A stretch of 64,000 bases of DNA, from assembly GCF_035594125.1 (NCBI RefSeq), contig NC_087190.1, positions 6,295,501 through 6,359,500 of the forward strand, in the 5' to 3' direction. Shown piece after piece: positions 31,515-45,449 of this stretch. The position numbers were made by a program, and so were the translations under genes. The stretch is from Scylla paramamosain (lineage: Eukaryota > Arthropoda > Malacostraca > Decapoda > Portunidae). The notes under the pieces are model-generated. The model was given only the letters and a program-made list of their open reading frames with translations, was not told where the DNA came from and searched no databases. How positions within the stretch are numbered: position 1 is the first letter of the stretch; each line of letters starts with the position of its first letter.

Positions 31515-33281
31515 ATGGATCAAGCTGCTTTTGAACTTCAGCTGCGTCAAACGCTGCAAGGCAAGGCTGAAAATGCTGTCATCCAGCCCGCTCTCCAGCG
31601 TGATCAGTGGTTGCAGGATTTGTTAAGAATCAATTCTTCTGGAGCCCAGTCTACATTTGACTATAACCTCAAGAAACGCTATGAAGTTCTGCGTGTTGGC
31701 AATGCTGACCGACTTATTCGCAAAAGAAAAGATACCAGTGAACATGAATTTAAGTTTGTTGCATGTGTAGAAGAAGTGTTTGGTATTATTAAAACAGCTC
31801 ATGAAGCTATTGGCCATGGAGGTGGCAAGAAAACAATTGCAGAAGTGAGAAAGAAATGGTCAAACATCACACAAGAAGTATGCTACCTCTACATTTCATT
31901 CTGTGAGCACTGTCATCAAAAGAAAGCCAGAAAAACTCCAAAGGGTTTGGTAGTAAAACCGGTACGCAGTCATGATATCCATTCTAGATGCCAGATAGAT
32001 CTTATAAATTTTCAAACATTACCTGATGGAAACTTTAAGTACATCATGACATATGTAAATCATTTCAGCAAATTTTGTGTGTTGCGTCCACTGACATCAA
32101 AAAGAGCAGAGGAAGTCGCAGCGAACCTTCTAGATATATTTCTGACATTTGGAGCACCTGCTATTTTACATTCCGACAACGGACGGGAGTTTGTGAATGC
32201 CATCATCACCGAGCTTTCAATGCTATGGCCAGAGCTGAAGCTGGTGACTGGACGCCCACGTCATCCTCAAAGCCAAGGAGCTGTTGAACGTCTAAACGGT
32301 GTGATCCAGGACAAACTAACCATTTGGATGAGGGAAAATAACAGCAAAAAGTGGTCAGTAGGTCTTAAGTTTGTTCAGTGGCAAGTTAATATCAGTCAGC
32401 ATGAAACAACTGGCCACAGTCCTTTTAAAGTTACATTTGGACTAGATCCGCAAGTTGGATTAGCATCATCTATCGTGCCAAGTACAGCTTTTTGTAATAT
32501 ATTCACCGAGGAAGATCTCGAGTCATTTCTGGAAGCAGAGACTGAGGCAGAAGCAGAGACAGGTGCAGAGGCAGAAGCAGCAACAGGGGCAGAGGCAGAA
32601 GAAGAAGCACAGACAGGGGCAGAGACAGAAGCAGAAGCAGAGACACGGGCAGGGAGGTCAGAGGCAGAAGCAGAGACAGGTGCAGAAGCAGAAGCAGCAA
32701 CAGAGTTAGAGGCAGAAGAAGAAGCACAGACAGGGGCAGAGGCAGAAGCAGAGACAGGTGCAGAGGCAGAGGCAGGGGAAGAGGCAGAAGCAGAGACACG
32801 GGCAGAGACAGTAGCTACGAATTTCCAAAAGATCCGTGTTGCAGCTAATATAGGACAATCAAAGGCAGCAGCACGGATGACAAGACGCGGCAAAAACCTG
32901 CTTAAGCCATTGTCCATTGGTCAGTGTGCTACGCTGAGGGTTCCAGATGTCGATCGTGGTCCAACAGATCCAAAAAATCTGTTAGTAGTCATCCTTAAGG
33001 AAGAAGAAGGACTATACACTGTAGGTTGTCGGGAGGGAATTATTAGAACAAAATTTACACCAGCTGACCTAAGTGGGATCAAACAGACCCTTATAAAGTC
33101 TGAAGAGGTTCCTGATATCTGCCTATCGATGAGAACAGCAACAGCAAGAGCCACTGGTGGGCAAGGTTATACAAAGTGTCAATGTACTACTCAATGTACA
33201 TCAGGAAGGTGCAGCTGCCTAAGAAAAGAAATTAAATGCAACTCGCGCTGTCACCCAGGCAGATCATGCAAAAATTTGTGA
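31515..33281 (+). CDS. Ginger transposase (integrase-like), 588 aa
   Basis: Predicted to cut and rejoin element ends in the nucleus. Residues counted from the ATG at 31,515: an H2C2 integrase zinc site H96-x4-H101 and C130-x2-C133; an rve-type core with D162 (QIDL), D221 (HSDNGREF) and E258 (QGAVERLN), 36 residues between the last two; then a low-complexity Glu/Ala/Thr stretch (about residues 336-433); a basic linker; and a Cys-rich tail (about 554-588) with CQCTTQC, CSCLRK and CNSRCHPG. The tail resembles CXC-type modules seen in related transposon proteins. I chose this ATG because the frame upstream opens only with GTG and has a pyrimidine-rich TTACAG just before it, so the 5' part may be intronic or untranslated. 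The frame is open throughout and all catalytic residues are kept. No gag, RT or RNase H is present. The acidic repeat is coded by a GCAGAGGCAGAA-type minisatellite and may vary in length between copies. Confidence 0.88.
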   Translation: MDQAAFELQLRQTLQGKAENAVIQPALQRDQWLQDLLRINSSGAQSTFDYNLKKRYEVLRVGNADRLIRKRKDTSEHEFKFVACVEEVFGIIKTAHEAIGHGGGKKTIAEVRKKWSNITQEVCYLYISFCEHCHQKKARKTPKGLVVKPVRSHDIHSRCQIDLINFQTLPDGNFKYIMTYVNHFSKFCVLRPLTSKRAEEVAANLLDIFLTFGAPAILHSDNGREFVNAIITELSMLWPELKLVTGRPRHPQSQGAVERLNGVIQDKLTIWMRENNSKKWSVGLKFVQWQVNISQHETTGHSPFKVTFGLDPQVGLASSIVPSTAFCNIFTEEDLESFLEAETEAEAETGAEAEAATGAEAEEEAQTGAETEAEAETRAGRSEAEAETGAEAEAATELEAEEEAQTGAEAEAETGAEAEAGEEAEAETRAETVATNFQKIRVAANIGQSKAAARMTRRGKNLLKPLSIGQCATLRVPDVDRGPTDPKNLLVVILKEEEGLYTVGCREGIIRTKFTPADLSGIKQTLIKSEEVPDICLSMRTATARATGGQGYTKCQCTTQCTSGRCSCLRKEIKCNSRCHPGRSCKNL

Positions 33282-33462
33282 TTGGACTCAACTGAACCCT
33301 GAGATCGATTGACCTATTTTACTTATACTAATATTGCATTAATTAATTATGTTTTCCTTATTCACATTGGGCAAAATTGAGCTGCATAATTTGAACAATA
33401 GGCATTTTTTGCCTAATGTTAACAATTTGTAAACTTTACGCAACCTACTTGCTTGATGTACA

Positions 33463-35261
<1,799 letters not shown>

Positions 35262-36098
35262 CGATCTTTCTAAAATTTTTGATTGGGGCTGAGCAAACTT
35301 GGTATTGTTCAATGCCTCAAAAACTCAATTCCTCCATCTATCAACTCGACACAACCTTCCAGACAACTATCCCCTCTTCTTCAATGACACTCAACTGTCC
35401 CCCTCTTCTACACTGAACATCCTCGGTCTGTCCTTTACTTATAATCTGAACTGGAAACTTCACATCTCATCTCTAGCTAAAACAGCTTCTATGAAGTTAG
35501 GTGTTCTGAGACGTTTCCGCCACTTTTTCTCACCCCCCCCCCCAGCTGCTAACTCTGTACAAGGGCCTTATCCGTCCATGTATGGAGTATGCTTCACATG
35601 TCTGGGGGGGCTCCACCATACTGCTCTTCTAGACAGGGTGGAATCAAAAGCTTTTTGTCTCATCAACTCCTCTCCTCTAACTGACTGTCTTCAGCCTCTC
35701 TCTCACCGCCGCAATGTTGCATATCTAGCTGTCTTCTACCGCTATTTTCATGCTAACTGCTCTTCTGATCTTGCTAACTGCATGCCTCCCCTCCTTCCGC
35801 GGCCTCGCTGCACAAGACTTTTTTCTTTCTCTCACCCCTATTCTGTCCACCTCTCTAACGCAAGAGTTAACCAGTATTCTCAATCATTCATCCCTTTCTC
35901 TGGTAAACTCTGGAACTACCTGCCTGCTTCTGTATTTCCACCTTCCTATGACTTGAATTCCTTCAAGAGGGAGGTTTCAAGAAACTTATTCATCAATTTT
36001 TGACCACTGCTTTGGCCCTTTTATGGGACTGGTATTTCAGTGGGCATTTTTTTTATAAGATTTTTGTTGCCCTTGGCCAGTGTCCTCCCTACAGAAAA
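35262..36098 (+). mobile_element. LINE 3' fragment with A tail
   Basis: Plus-strand copy of the last part of the LINE seen at 6,718-8,219. It begins in the RT thumb (a WYCSMPQKLNSS frame, shifted to VLFNASKTQFLHL), continues through a connecting segment with [15 protein letters not shown] and SKAFCLINSSPLTDCLQ, keeps PLLPRPRCTRLFSF, and ends in a 3' UTR with GTTGCCCTTGGCCAGTGTCC and an A run at 36,083-36,098. Apart from the start and a run of C near 35,533, one frame (35,299-36,003) stays open for 234 codons. Satellite flanks it on both sides (GGAGAAAG before, AGAGAATAACATCACC after), which fits a 5'-truncated insertion with a short, uncertain target duplication. Confidence 0.88.
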
Positions 36099-36107
36099 AA
36101 AAAAAAA

Positions 36108-36590
36108 AAGAGAATAACATCACCAAATATAATTTTTCTATTTTTTTTGTTTGTTTGTTACGTAGTAAAACACCAAAATGGATGAAAAGTACCCTATATG
36201 GTAAAATGAAAAGACATCAAGAGAAATGTATTTTATGAGGGCTTTTGAGCTTCTTACGTATCAAATCACTAAATGGCACGAATAAAACTGCATATGGAGA
36301 AACAGAAAAAAAAACATTAAAAATGTGTATATCGAGTGTATTTCACATTGTTAGGTACCAAAACCCCAAAATGCATGTAAAGCACCCTATAAAGGTAAAA
36401 GAAACGAAATTTCATGAAACTTGTATAAGAACTTGGTAGATACCAAAACAAAAAAAAAAGCATAGAAAGCACTTTATATGGGAAAAAAAAAAAGAATACT
36501 AAAAACGTCTCTTTGTGTTTTTAGCTACTTATGTACCAAAATGCTGAAATATGTGCAGAAAATTCTATAATGAAGAAACAATGTTATTGG
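36108..36590. repeat. Satellite segment
   Basis: About five 96-bp monomers in reverse orientation between two LINE pieces that face each other. Confidence 0.88.
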
Positions 36591-38030
36591 AGATATTTTT
36601 GGCTAGATGCCAGAAATCATGAGGGGAGTTAGATCTTAAAAGGTTTTGACATTTTCTATTAATGAAGGAGTTTTTGGCTAGTTGGAGAACAGACTTGGCA
36701 TTGTTCCGGGCAGAAATATAAAGTGCATGAGATTCTCGTGATGGAAGGCTTAAGTACCTTTTGTGGGCCACCTCTCTATCATGTATAGCACGAGAACAAG
36801 CTGTGTTAAACCAAGGTTTAGAGGGTTTAGAACGAGAAAAAGAGTGAGGAATGTATGCCTCACTATCACCTCTGTTATGCGTTCAGCACACAAAGACGGG
36901 TCTCTGACACGGAAGCAGTAGTCATTCCAAGGAAAATAGGCAAAATACCTCCTCAGGTCCCCCCAACTAGCAGAGGCAAAACGCCAGAGGCACCTTCGCT
37001 TAGGGGGATCCTGAGGAGGGATTGGAGTGATAGGACAAGATAAAGATATGAGATTGTGATCGGAGAAGCCCAACGGAGAAGAAAGGGTGACAGCATAAGC
37101 AGAAGGATTAGAGGTCAGGAAAAGGTTAAGAATGTTGGGCGTATCTCCAAGACAGTCAGGAATACGAGTAGGGTGTTGCACCAATGCTCTAGGTCATGGA
37201 GGATAGCAAAATTGTAGGCTAGTTCACCAGGAGGGTCAGTGAAGGGAGAGGAAAGCCAAAGCTGGTGGTGAACATTGAAGTCTCCAAGAATGGAGATCTC
37301 TGCAAAAGGGAAGAGGGTTAGAATGTGCTCCACTTTGGAAGTTAAGTAGTCAAAGAATTTCTTATAATCAGAGGAGTTAGGTGAGATGTATACAGCACAG
37401 ATAAATTTAGTATGAGAGTGACTCTGTAGTCGTAGCCAGATGGTGGAAAACTCGGAAGATTCAAGAGCGTGGGCACGAGAGCAGGTTAAGTCATTGCGCT
37501 TATAAACGCAGCATCCAGCTTTGGATCGAAAATGAGGATAGAGAAAGTAGGAGGGAACAGAAAAGGGGCTACTGTCAGTTGCCTCAGACACCTGAGTTTC
37601 AGTGAGGAAAAGAAGATGAGGTTTAGAAGAGAAGGGGTGGTGTTCTACAGATTGAAAATTAGATCTTAGACAACGAATGTTGCAGAAGTTGATGAAGAAA
37701 AAGTTGAGGGGGGTGTCAAGACACTTAGGGTCGTCGACAGAAAGGCAGTCCGACCTGGGGACATTTATGGTCCCCTCCCCAGATGGGGACTCCGAGGCTG
37801 GTGTAGGAGTCGCCATGACGATTTTAAAATTTTTGAGTGAAGGGTGTGTGTGTTATTAGGTGCTTGTAGTTTTGTGTGGAGGAAGAGAGTTGTCTTTAGA
37901 GGGCAGGCTGTGACTGCCCCCTTGTGTTGTGAGACACAAAGGGAAATGTTCAGTGAGGTCACAGCTGGGTTTAATGATAAGTTCACAGCACCCCCTGAAC
38001 AGTGCTTTAGACCTCACTGGGAGTAATTAT
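36591..38030 (-). mobile_element. LINE 5' half (endonuclease region), 3' end missing
   Basis: Minus strand. The ATG at 37,816 starts a frame with an apurinic-endonuclease-like fold: NFCNIRCLRSNFQSV, LFLTETQVSE with the metal-binding Glu, a CAVYISPNSSDY stretch, ISILGDFNVHHQLWLSS with the GDFN Asp/Asn pair, then after a frameshift near 37,170 [21 protein letters not shown] with the SDH catalytic motif. The linker [19 protein letters not shown] follows and the copy stops at LAKNISNN (about 36,591), before the RT core. About 200 bp upstream of the ATG may be 5' UTR. A LINE piece that keeps its 5' end and lacks its 3' end is unusual, because retroinsertion truncates the 5' side; a later rearrangement is likely. 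The family matches the copies at 6,718 and 35,262. Confidence 0.85.
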
Positions 38031-38167
38031 CGTTTCGGCAGGTGTCTACTGCCTCCTCCTCATATTGACTTTATTTTGCTGTAACATCTCAGCAGTACCA
38101 TTACTGGTACTTTGCATCGGCTCAACATCACCACCGTTGGCCATGCACTCGGGATTCACATCTGTTG

Positions 38168-39864
38168 TCATTCCAGCAATGGGCAGTGGTGTAAACCTGG
38201 ACGCACATTCTTTTCTCCAGTGGCAATGAAAAGCAGGTGCTCACGCTGGTGTGGATCCCTCAAGGAAATGAAATTCAGTGATGACTCCCCAAAATTTTTC
38301 ACAACAGCATATTGGTGTTTACATGGGGCACCATTCATCCCAGCCGTACATGTGCATGTCCAAATTGATGTATCAACATGGTAGACTATATCTTGTTTTG
38401 ACTGGCTCCTCACTTCATAGTTATGGGCATCGATCTTGATTATGTCATCTTTGGGGATTGATGATCCTCCAGGGAGAAATCTCTTGGAAACAGTGACATC
38501 CACACGCCCATTGGCAAGGTCTATCAAACGGCGTTCATAATAAGACGGCAGTCGTGTCACCAAGAAGTCCAGTAATTGTGCAATGTTATATGCACAGACA
38601 CGTTCAAAAATTTGATCCTTGAGAATCCTCATGGCTGCTTCTGCATAATTGTTTGTGTTATTCCCACGGACAAGCAGGTCATGCCGGTAGCACACAGCCC
38701 ATGCCTGACGACGATCATACAACTTCTTACAGTGGGCCAAATAGTTTGGGTACAGACTTGCTATATCATTAGCCTGTACCTCAGGATAAGCCTCCTCAAG
38801 AGCTATAACACTGCCGGCAAATGTCATTTTCTTCACAGCTGAAAGCAACTGAGGACGATGATGCTTTCTGATATTGTTCTTCCCTTCCCACAAGAATCTC
38901 CAAACTGCTTGGAGCAAGTGAAAAACACAGAGAATCAACGTTGCCTCAGGAAAGACCTCGTGAAGACTCTGCCTTTCTGCCTCACTGTCATCAGACAGAA
39001 ACACCAAGGGTCCACTCGAACCTCGACCAAAGAATCCATCTTTCGGTAAGATCTCTAGGTAGAGCCTTAAAGCCTGAGTTATGCAGTCACGCGACTCAGA
39101 TGTGACAATGAAGTATCCAAGAGGCAAACCGTCTGCTGCACTGTGGGGCAACATCATGAAGATTTGACAATCGTATCTGTCCATACCTCCTGATGCATCA
39201 ATAAACACAAGTTCCCCACTATAGTCATGGTTTTGATGCACACGTTTCATTAGTGGTGTACAAAGAGCAATCACAATCTTGCCATTTATGTCTTTTATTT
39301 TACCACACACCTCTCCTTGCTTACTATTGTAGCTTTCTATGGCTGCTTCCAAATCATGCAGCATCTTCTCACCACTTGCAACACCATAGGTTTTGTCAAA
39401 TATCTTCCTGTACAGCCTAGAATAATGAGAATATTTATTAGCAAATAAATTTAAGTAACACTTGTTCACATCACGTTTTCACCCCAAAATTGAAATAACT
39501 TTACGTCAAATTAAAACTCTGAAGTTTACTAATTCAACTTGATATAAAACAACTGAACTTAATTTAGATCAACTGAATTTTTTAATCTTACCTGTGACAG
39601 AACTGTATATCTGGACAATTGGCACGATCTCCAGCTTCGTAAACATAGTCTTTCTCATGTTGCAGTTGCATGTCTAACTTATGTGTGTTCAGTGCAGATG
39701 CAGGAGAATGGCCTTTGGCATACAGGTTTTTGAAGATCTCTATGGTATCCTCACTAACATCTCTATGCTTAAGCGTATCTGCACTGTTGATCATGTGGTT
39801 ATGAATGTGTTTGATCTTGACCACAGTTGGATAGATCGGCAAGTGAAGGTCTTTATTTTTGGTT
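38168..39864 (-). CDS. Mutator-like (MULE) transposase with SWIM finger, two exons seen
   Basis: Cut-and-paste transposase of the MULE type. Exon seen first on this strand: 39,864-39,592, probably entered from an acceptor TTCTAG, reading LPIYPTVVKIKHIHNH, the His-rich end of a FLYWCH/WRKY-like finger. Intron 39,591-39,417 (175 bp) has GTAAGA and TTCTAG borders, and splicing keeps the frame across an Arg codon into LYRKIFDKTYG. Exon two runs to a stop near 38,168. In the open frame beginning at 39,469: D91 (VFIDASGG), D160/D161 (FLSDDSEAERQ), CVFHLLQAVW, E277 (NNYAEAAMR), then a SWIM zinc site C372, C374, C383, H385. No break is visible within these exons. The N-terminal exon with the first Cys pair is not found, and terminal repeats were not identified, so completeness is unknown. 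Confidence 0.85.
39417..39591 (-). other. Predicted intron in MULE transposase
   Basis: 175-bp A/T-rich insert with GTAAGA donor and TTATTCTAG acceptor on the minus strand. Removal joins CAC AG to G CTG in frame. Confidence 0.75.
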
Positions 39865-39954
39865 CTAGAACGGAGAAGATGTAGATTTCAGTTAAATGTA
39901 GAATTTACAGCAATTTATCTGACATAGATATTTTAATCTAAATTAAGTACATTT

Positions 39955-40270
39955 TCTTATCTTCGATGCCTTGTTTCATGGACCAGAAAAAGAAATTTGG
40001 AAAGTTTAGTTAAGACCGGCGTAACATCGAAGATCATATGCCAGAGAGAAACAGAAGTGGAAGAAATTACAGTTGAGGAGGACAGGGCAAACGGGAAACG
40101 GGTCACAGCCCCCCAAATTACACCAGGTACCCATTTCACTTCTTGGGTGGACAGAGGGTTAGGGCTTACGGAAAAATTGCCTAAGATAATTCCACTCCAC
40201 CGGGATTCGAACCCGAGCTCTCTCAGTTGTGAGCCGAGCGTCATAATCACTAGACCACGGAGCACCCTCA
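39955..40270 (-). mobile_element. tRNA-derived SINE
   Basis: Minus strand head: GTGGTCTAGTGATTATGACG (A-box-like), an anticodon-arm-like CTCGG/CTCACAA/CTGAG with CAC in the anticodon position (tRNA-Val-like), and GGTTCGAATCC (B box). A tRNA-unrelated body follows with GAAATGGGTACCTGGTG and ends near 39,955. The acceptor stem does not close properly and the body continues about 230 bp, so this is a SINE and not a tRNA gene. It lies just upstream of the MULE exons on the same strand. Confidence 0.8.
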
Positions 40271-40289
40271 AGCGACTGAATGAAAGTAG

Positions 40290-42760
<2,471 letters not shown>

Positions 42761-42766
42761 TTATTC

Positions 42767-42841
<75 letters not shown>
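42767..42841. repeat. (CT)n microsatellite
   Basis: About 75 bp of pure CT. Confidence 0.97.
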
Positions 42842-42845
<4 letters not shown>

Positions 42846-43058
42846 ATAACACATTTCCCCTTGCCAAAAATCATGTGGTATTTTACCCCCAATGTTCCAT
42901 CAAAGGATTTGCTGAGAGGGGAGGGGTTGAACCCCTACCCCCTAGATTCGCCCCTGCTATCACTTCAAAAGTGGTTTTAATCAGTCTGATTTACATGATT
43001 TGGATAATAACTTTTGGTTGGGTATATTGCTTATAACCAAATACATACGATGTGACAG

Positions 43059-43060
<2 letters not shown>

Positions 43061-43155
<95 letters not shown>
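43061..43155. repeat. (TA)n microsatellite
   Basis: About 95 bp of TA. Confidence 0.98.
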
Positions 43156-43157
<2 letters not shown>

Positions 43158-43639
43158 TAAACAACCACTTGGAGTGGAACTCTTATACTATGACTAATAA
43201 ACTTAATGAGTACATTTCAGATATAAGGTAAAATTGTTTGAAACATACCTTTCAAGGCATGGCACACGAGAGAAGGAAATTTTCTGATGTCTTATTTGTG
43301 ATGACGGTACCTGCTCTTGATTTAACAATTCTCCATGCTCGAAACCTAAAATTGGTTTCAGGCATTTTAGTCTAGCATACTTACAAATGTGATAAATAAA
43401 ATTACTCGTGAATGTATAGCTACATATATTATATAGGCAGAAAGAATGCAGATTGGTTTGCTACAGCTCGGGTGCTAAATGACTGAGGTGATGCTGATAT
43501 GCTCATGTAATGTTAAGTGTCATTCATGACCACCAAACCCCACACAAAACGTTATTGCATTGAGACTTCTTGTGGAGTGGAACTCTTAATACTGTGACTA
43601 TGAACATAATGAGTAGGCTACATATAAGATATAAAGTAA

Positions 43640-44305
43640 GTGCTCTTACACACGAGGACACTAGTGTACGCCACCGGTGTCGGACACTAGTGTCCTTGCT
43701 CAAGACACCGCCTGGCAACTAGTGAGCCACTCACACACCTCAGTCGGAAGAATGGCGGGAAACGAAGAGCTTCTACTTGTTGCTTACGTATTTCTTTCTT
43801 TTCTGAGAGGGGTTTCTCTTCAAAATTAGGAATGAGTATCACCATTATTGCATTCCAGCAGTTCTGCTTTTCTATCTTATTTGCATATCCCTCACAAGAT
43901 GGGTCCCATAGTGCTGGTAGTTTTTCTATTTCACAAATGAGGTCCTCCGTGTTCAGCTTCTCCTCCACCATCTTCGAAATTGTCCTTGATAGGCCGTCTC
44001 CTTCCATCATGGGATGATGGTGGGTGTCAAACTGAGCATGAGAAGCTGGCCAGTGGGCAGCGGTGGCGGACACTGGTGGCTACGTGTGAAAGCTTCCATT
44101 TAAAACAATGCTTTGCAGTGAGTGGCGGCAACCGTCAGTGTCCGCCACGTGTTGCGGGAGCGAGACACCGAAATATCTGTTGCCTGGAAGTTGTCTGCTT
44201 GGGACACAGCTGTTGCCTCGTGTGAAAGGCTCCATTTGATAATATGGGAGGCAACTAGTGTCCGACACCGGTGGCGGACACTAGTGTCCTCGTGTGTAAG
44301 GGCAC
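43640..44305. mobile_element. PIF/Harbinger element, internally deleted
   Basis: A 666-bp element. The left terminus begins GTGCTCTTACACACGAGGAC and the right terminus is the complement of GTGCCCTTACACACGAGGAC. The inverted repeats extend about 50 bp and include ACACTAGTGTMCGCCACCGG. The flanks are TAA at 43,637-43,639 and TAA at 44,306-44,308, the 3-bp TWA duplication typical of PIF/Harbinger. The unoccupied paralogous site about 400 bp to the left reads ATATAAGGTAAAATTGTTTG, with one TAA. Codes for a MADF-like protein only; no DDE transposase. Confidence 0.85.
43687..44010 (-). CDS. MADF-domain protein of Harbinger element, short
   Basis: The ATG at 44,010 (the frame extends further up only through a GTG) opens MMEGDGLSR. 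A MADF/Myb-SANT-like helical DNA-binding domain follows: EDLICEIEKLPALWDPSCEG, then YANKIEKQNCWNAIMVIL, with the two conserved Trp residues. A Lys/Glu-rich stretch NFEEKPLSEKKEIRKQQVE comes next, then sequence that runs into the left inverted repeat. PIF/Harbinger elements carry a separate MADF/Myb-like protein that helps bring the transposase to the ends (family knowledge). Here only about 107 codons remain and the C-terminus reads through the terminal repeat, so it is probably a truncated remnant. Confidence 0.65.
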   Translation of the reverse strand: MMEGDGLSRTISKMVEEKLNTEDLICEIEKLPALWDPSCEGYANKIEKQNCWNAIMVILIPNFEEKPLSEKKEIRKQQVEALRFPPFFRLRCVSGSLVARRCLEQGH

Positions 44306-44580
44306 TAAGAGTGTTTGAAACATACCTTCAAAGTATGACACACGAGAGAAGGAAATCTTTCGATGTCTGCGTGTTGAGAGTCGTGCTTGTGATGACGGTA
44401 CCTGTTTCGTACGCGTGAGAAACGACGCGATCTATAGAAAACTAGCAAGACTGACTATTGTATTACCTGTCACGTATCCACAGAATTCCTCTACAGTAGT
44501 CTACCACAGGAGATACGTCTACCCCAAAGTTGAGAACCCTTCATTTAGTTATAGATGTACATTCCATAATCAAGAGAGAG

Positions 44581-44650
<70 letters not shown>
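44581..44650. repeat. (GT)n and (GA)n compound microsatellite
   Basis: GT run 44,581-44,609, short TTGTGGT spacer, GA run to 44,650. Confidence 0.96.
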
Positions 44651-44652
<2 letters not shown>

Positions 44653-44749
44653 GTGTGATTGTTAATAAAATATTATCATTAAGTTAACCATAAAATTCGT
44701 TTTCTCTACACACGCATCACTTAAGCCCCGCCCCCACACTCCAAATCGT

Positions 44750-45248
44750 TTGGGAAAAAAAAATTTCGCGCCCGGGAGAGGCTCGTGCCCTGCTGGGGAA
44801 CTGGCATGCTTTAACTGTGACAAGACAGGACATCTCCGCAGCCTGTGCAAGAGCAGGACCAAAAAGGCGGCCGCAGCTGAGGACTTGGAAACCTCCGGCA
44901 TCGTGATTGCCGCTACAGGAAAAAGCCCAGAGCCAGCCATATACTCGTATCTGGGTGACCGTCAGCGACACACGGAAGGAGGGGAAGTCGGCCAGGATAC
45001 AAGTGGTACCAGACACAGGGGCTCTAGTGTGTGTGGCGGGGCCAGGCCTGCTGGCAACGCTGGGCGTCGAGACGGCGTCACTAGCGCGTCGCGGGAAATT
45101 GCACGACGTGGCAAATGTGAGCCTCAAGCCCATGGGCGCATTCTCTTGCATCATGCGACATGGCAACAGGACCACAACACAAGACGTCTTTGTCATGAAG
45201 ACCGCCTCCCGATGCTACATCTCAGGATCTGGGATTGGTACACGCTGA
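44750..45248 (+). pseudogene. Gypsy gag zinc finger and protease, frameshifted
   Basis: One frame gives ACFNCDKTGHLRSLCKS, a CCHC nucleic-acid-binding knuckle (about 44,804-44,854) that ends gag-like proteins. Another frame (44,907-45,248) gives YTRIWVTVSDTRK, then VVPDTGALVCVAG with the DTG-type catalytic triad of a retropepsin-like protease, and KPMGAFSCIM. The frame change and a stop at 45,248 separate these parts from the RT. Confidence 0.78.
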
Positions 45249-45449
45249 CTTCCCACACCAGCCTGTAACTGTGGCATCTGCCGACGTTGGCGACCCTGCT
45301 GCCCCCCACACCAGCTGATAGTACGCCTCCGCGACCTACGGCTATCCGTTTCCCCGCCTCTGGAAGAGAACGCTTCATGACTGGAGCAATGGCTTCTCCA
45401 CCACTTTTCTGGGTCAACATTTAACATTGATAGAAGCCCTCTGCCGGTA

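Larger units (their letters stand above)
43157..44415. repeat. Local tandem duplication, second copy interrupted
   Basis: Copy 1 at about 43,157-43,315 and copy 2 at about 43,563-43,639 plus 44,306-44,400 share GTGGAGTGGAACTCTTA, ATAATGAGTA, GTTTGAAACATACC, CACACGAGAGAAGGAAAT and TGATGACGGTACCTG. The period is about 407 bp. Copy 2 is split by a 666-bp transposon; copy 1 is not. Confidence 0.85.

Noticed and set aside
32396..32917. A 173-codon Ala/Ser-rich frame on the minus strand
   Set aside because: It is the antisense shadow of the acidic repeat in the Ginger transposase.
40195..40266. tRNA-Val gene on the minus strand
   Set aside because: A and B boxes and an anticodon arm are visible, but the acceptor stem pairs poorly and a SINE body follows directly.
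44415..44740. 5' LTR of the Gypsy element
   Set aside because: No sequence here matches the candidate 3' LTR at 48,725, and no TG...CA borders or primer-binding site are visible.
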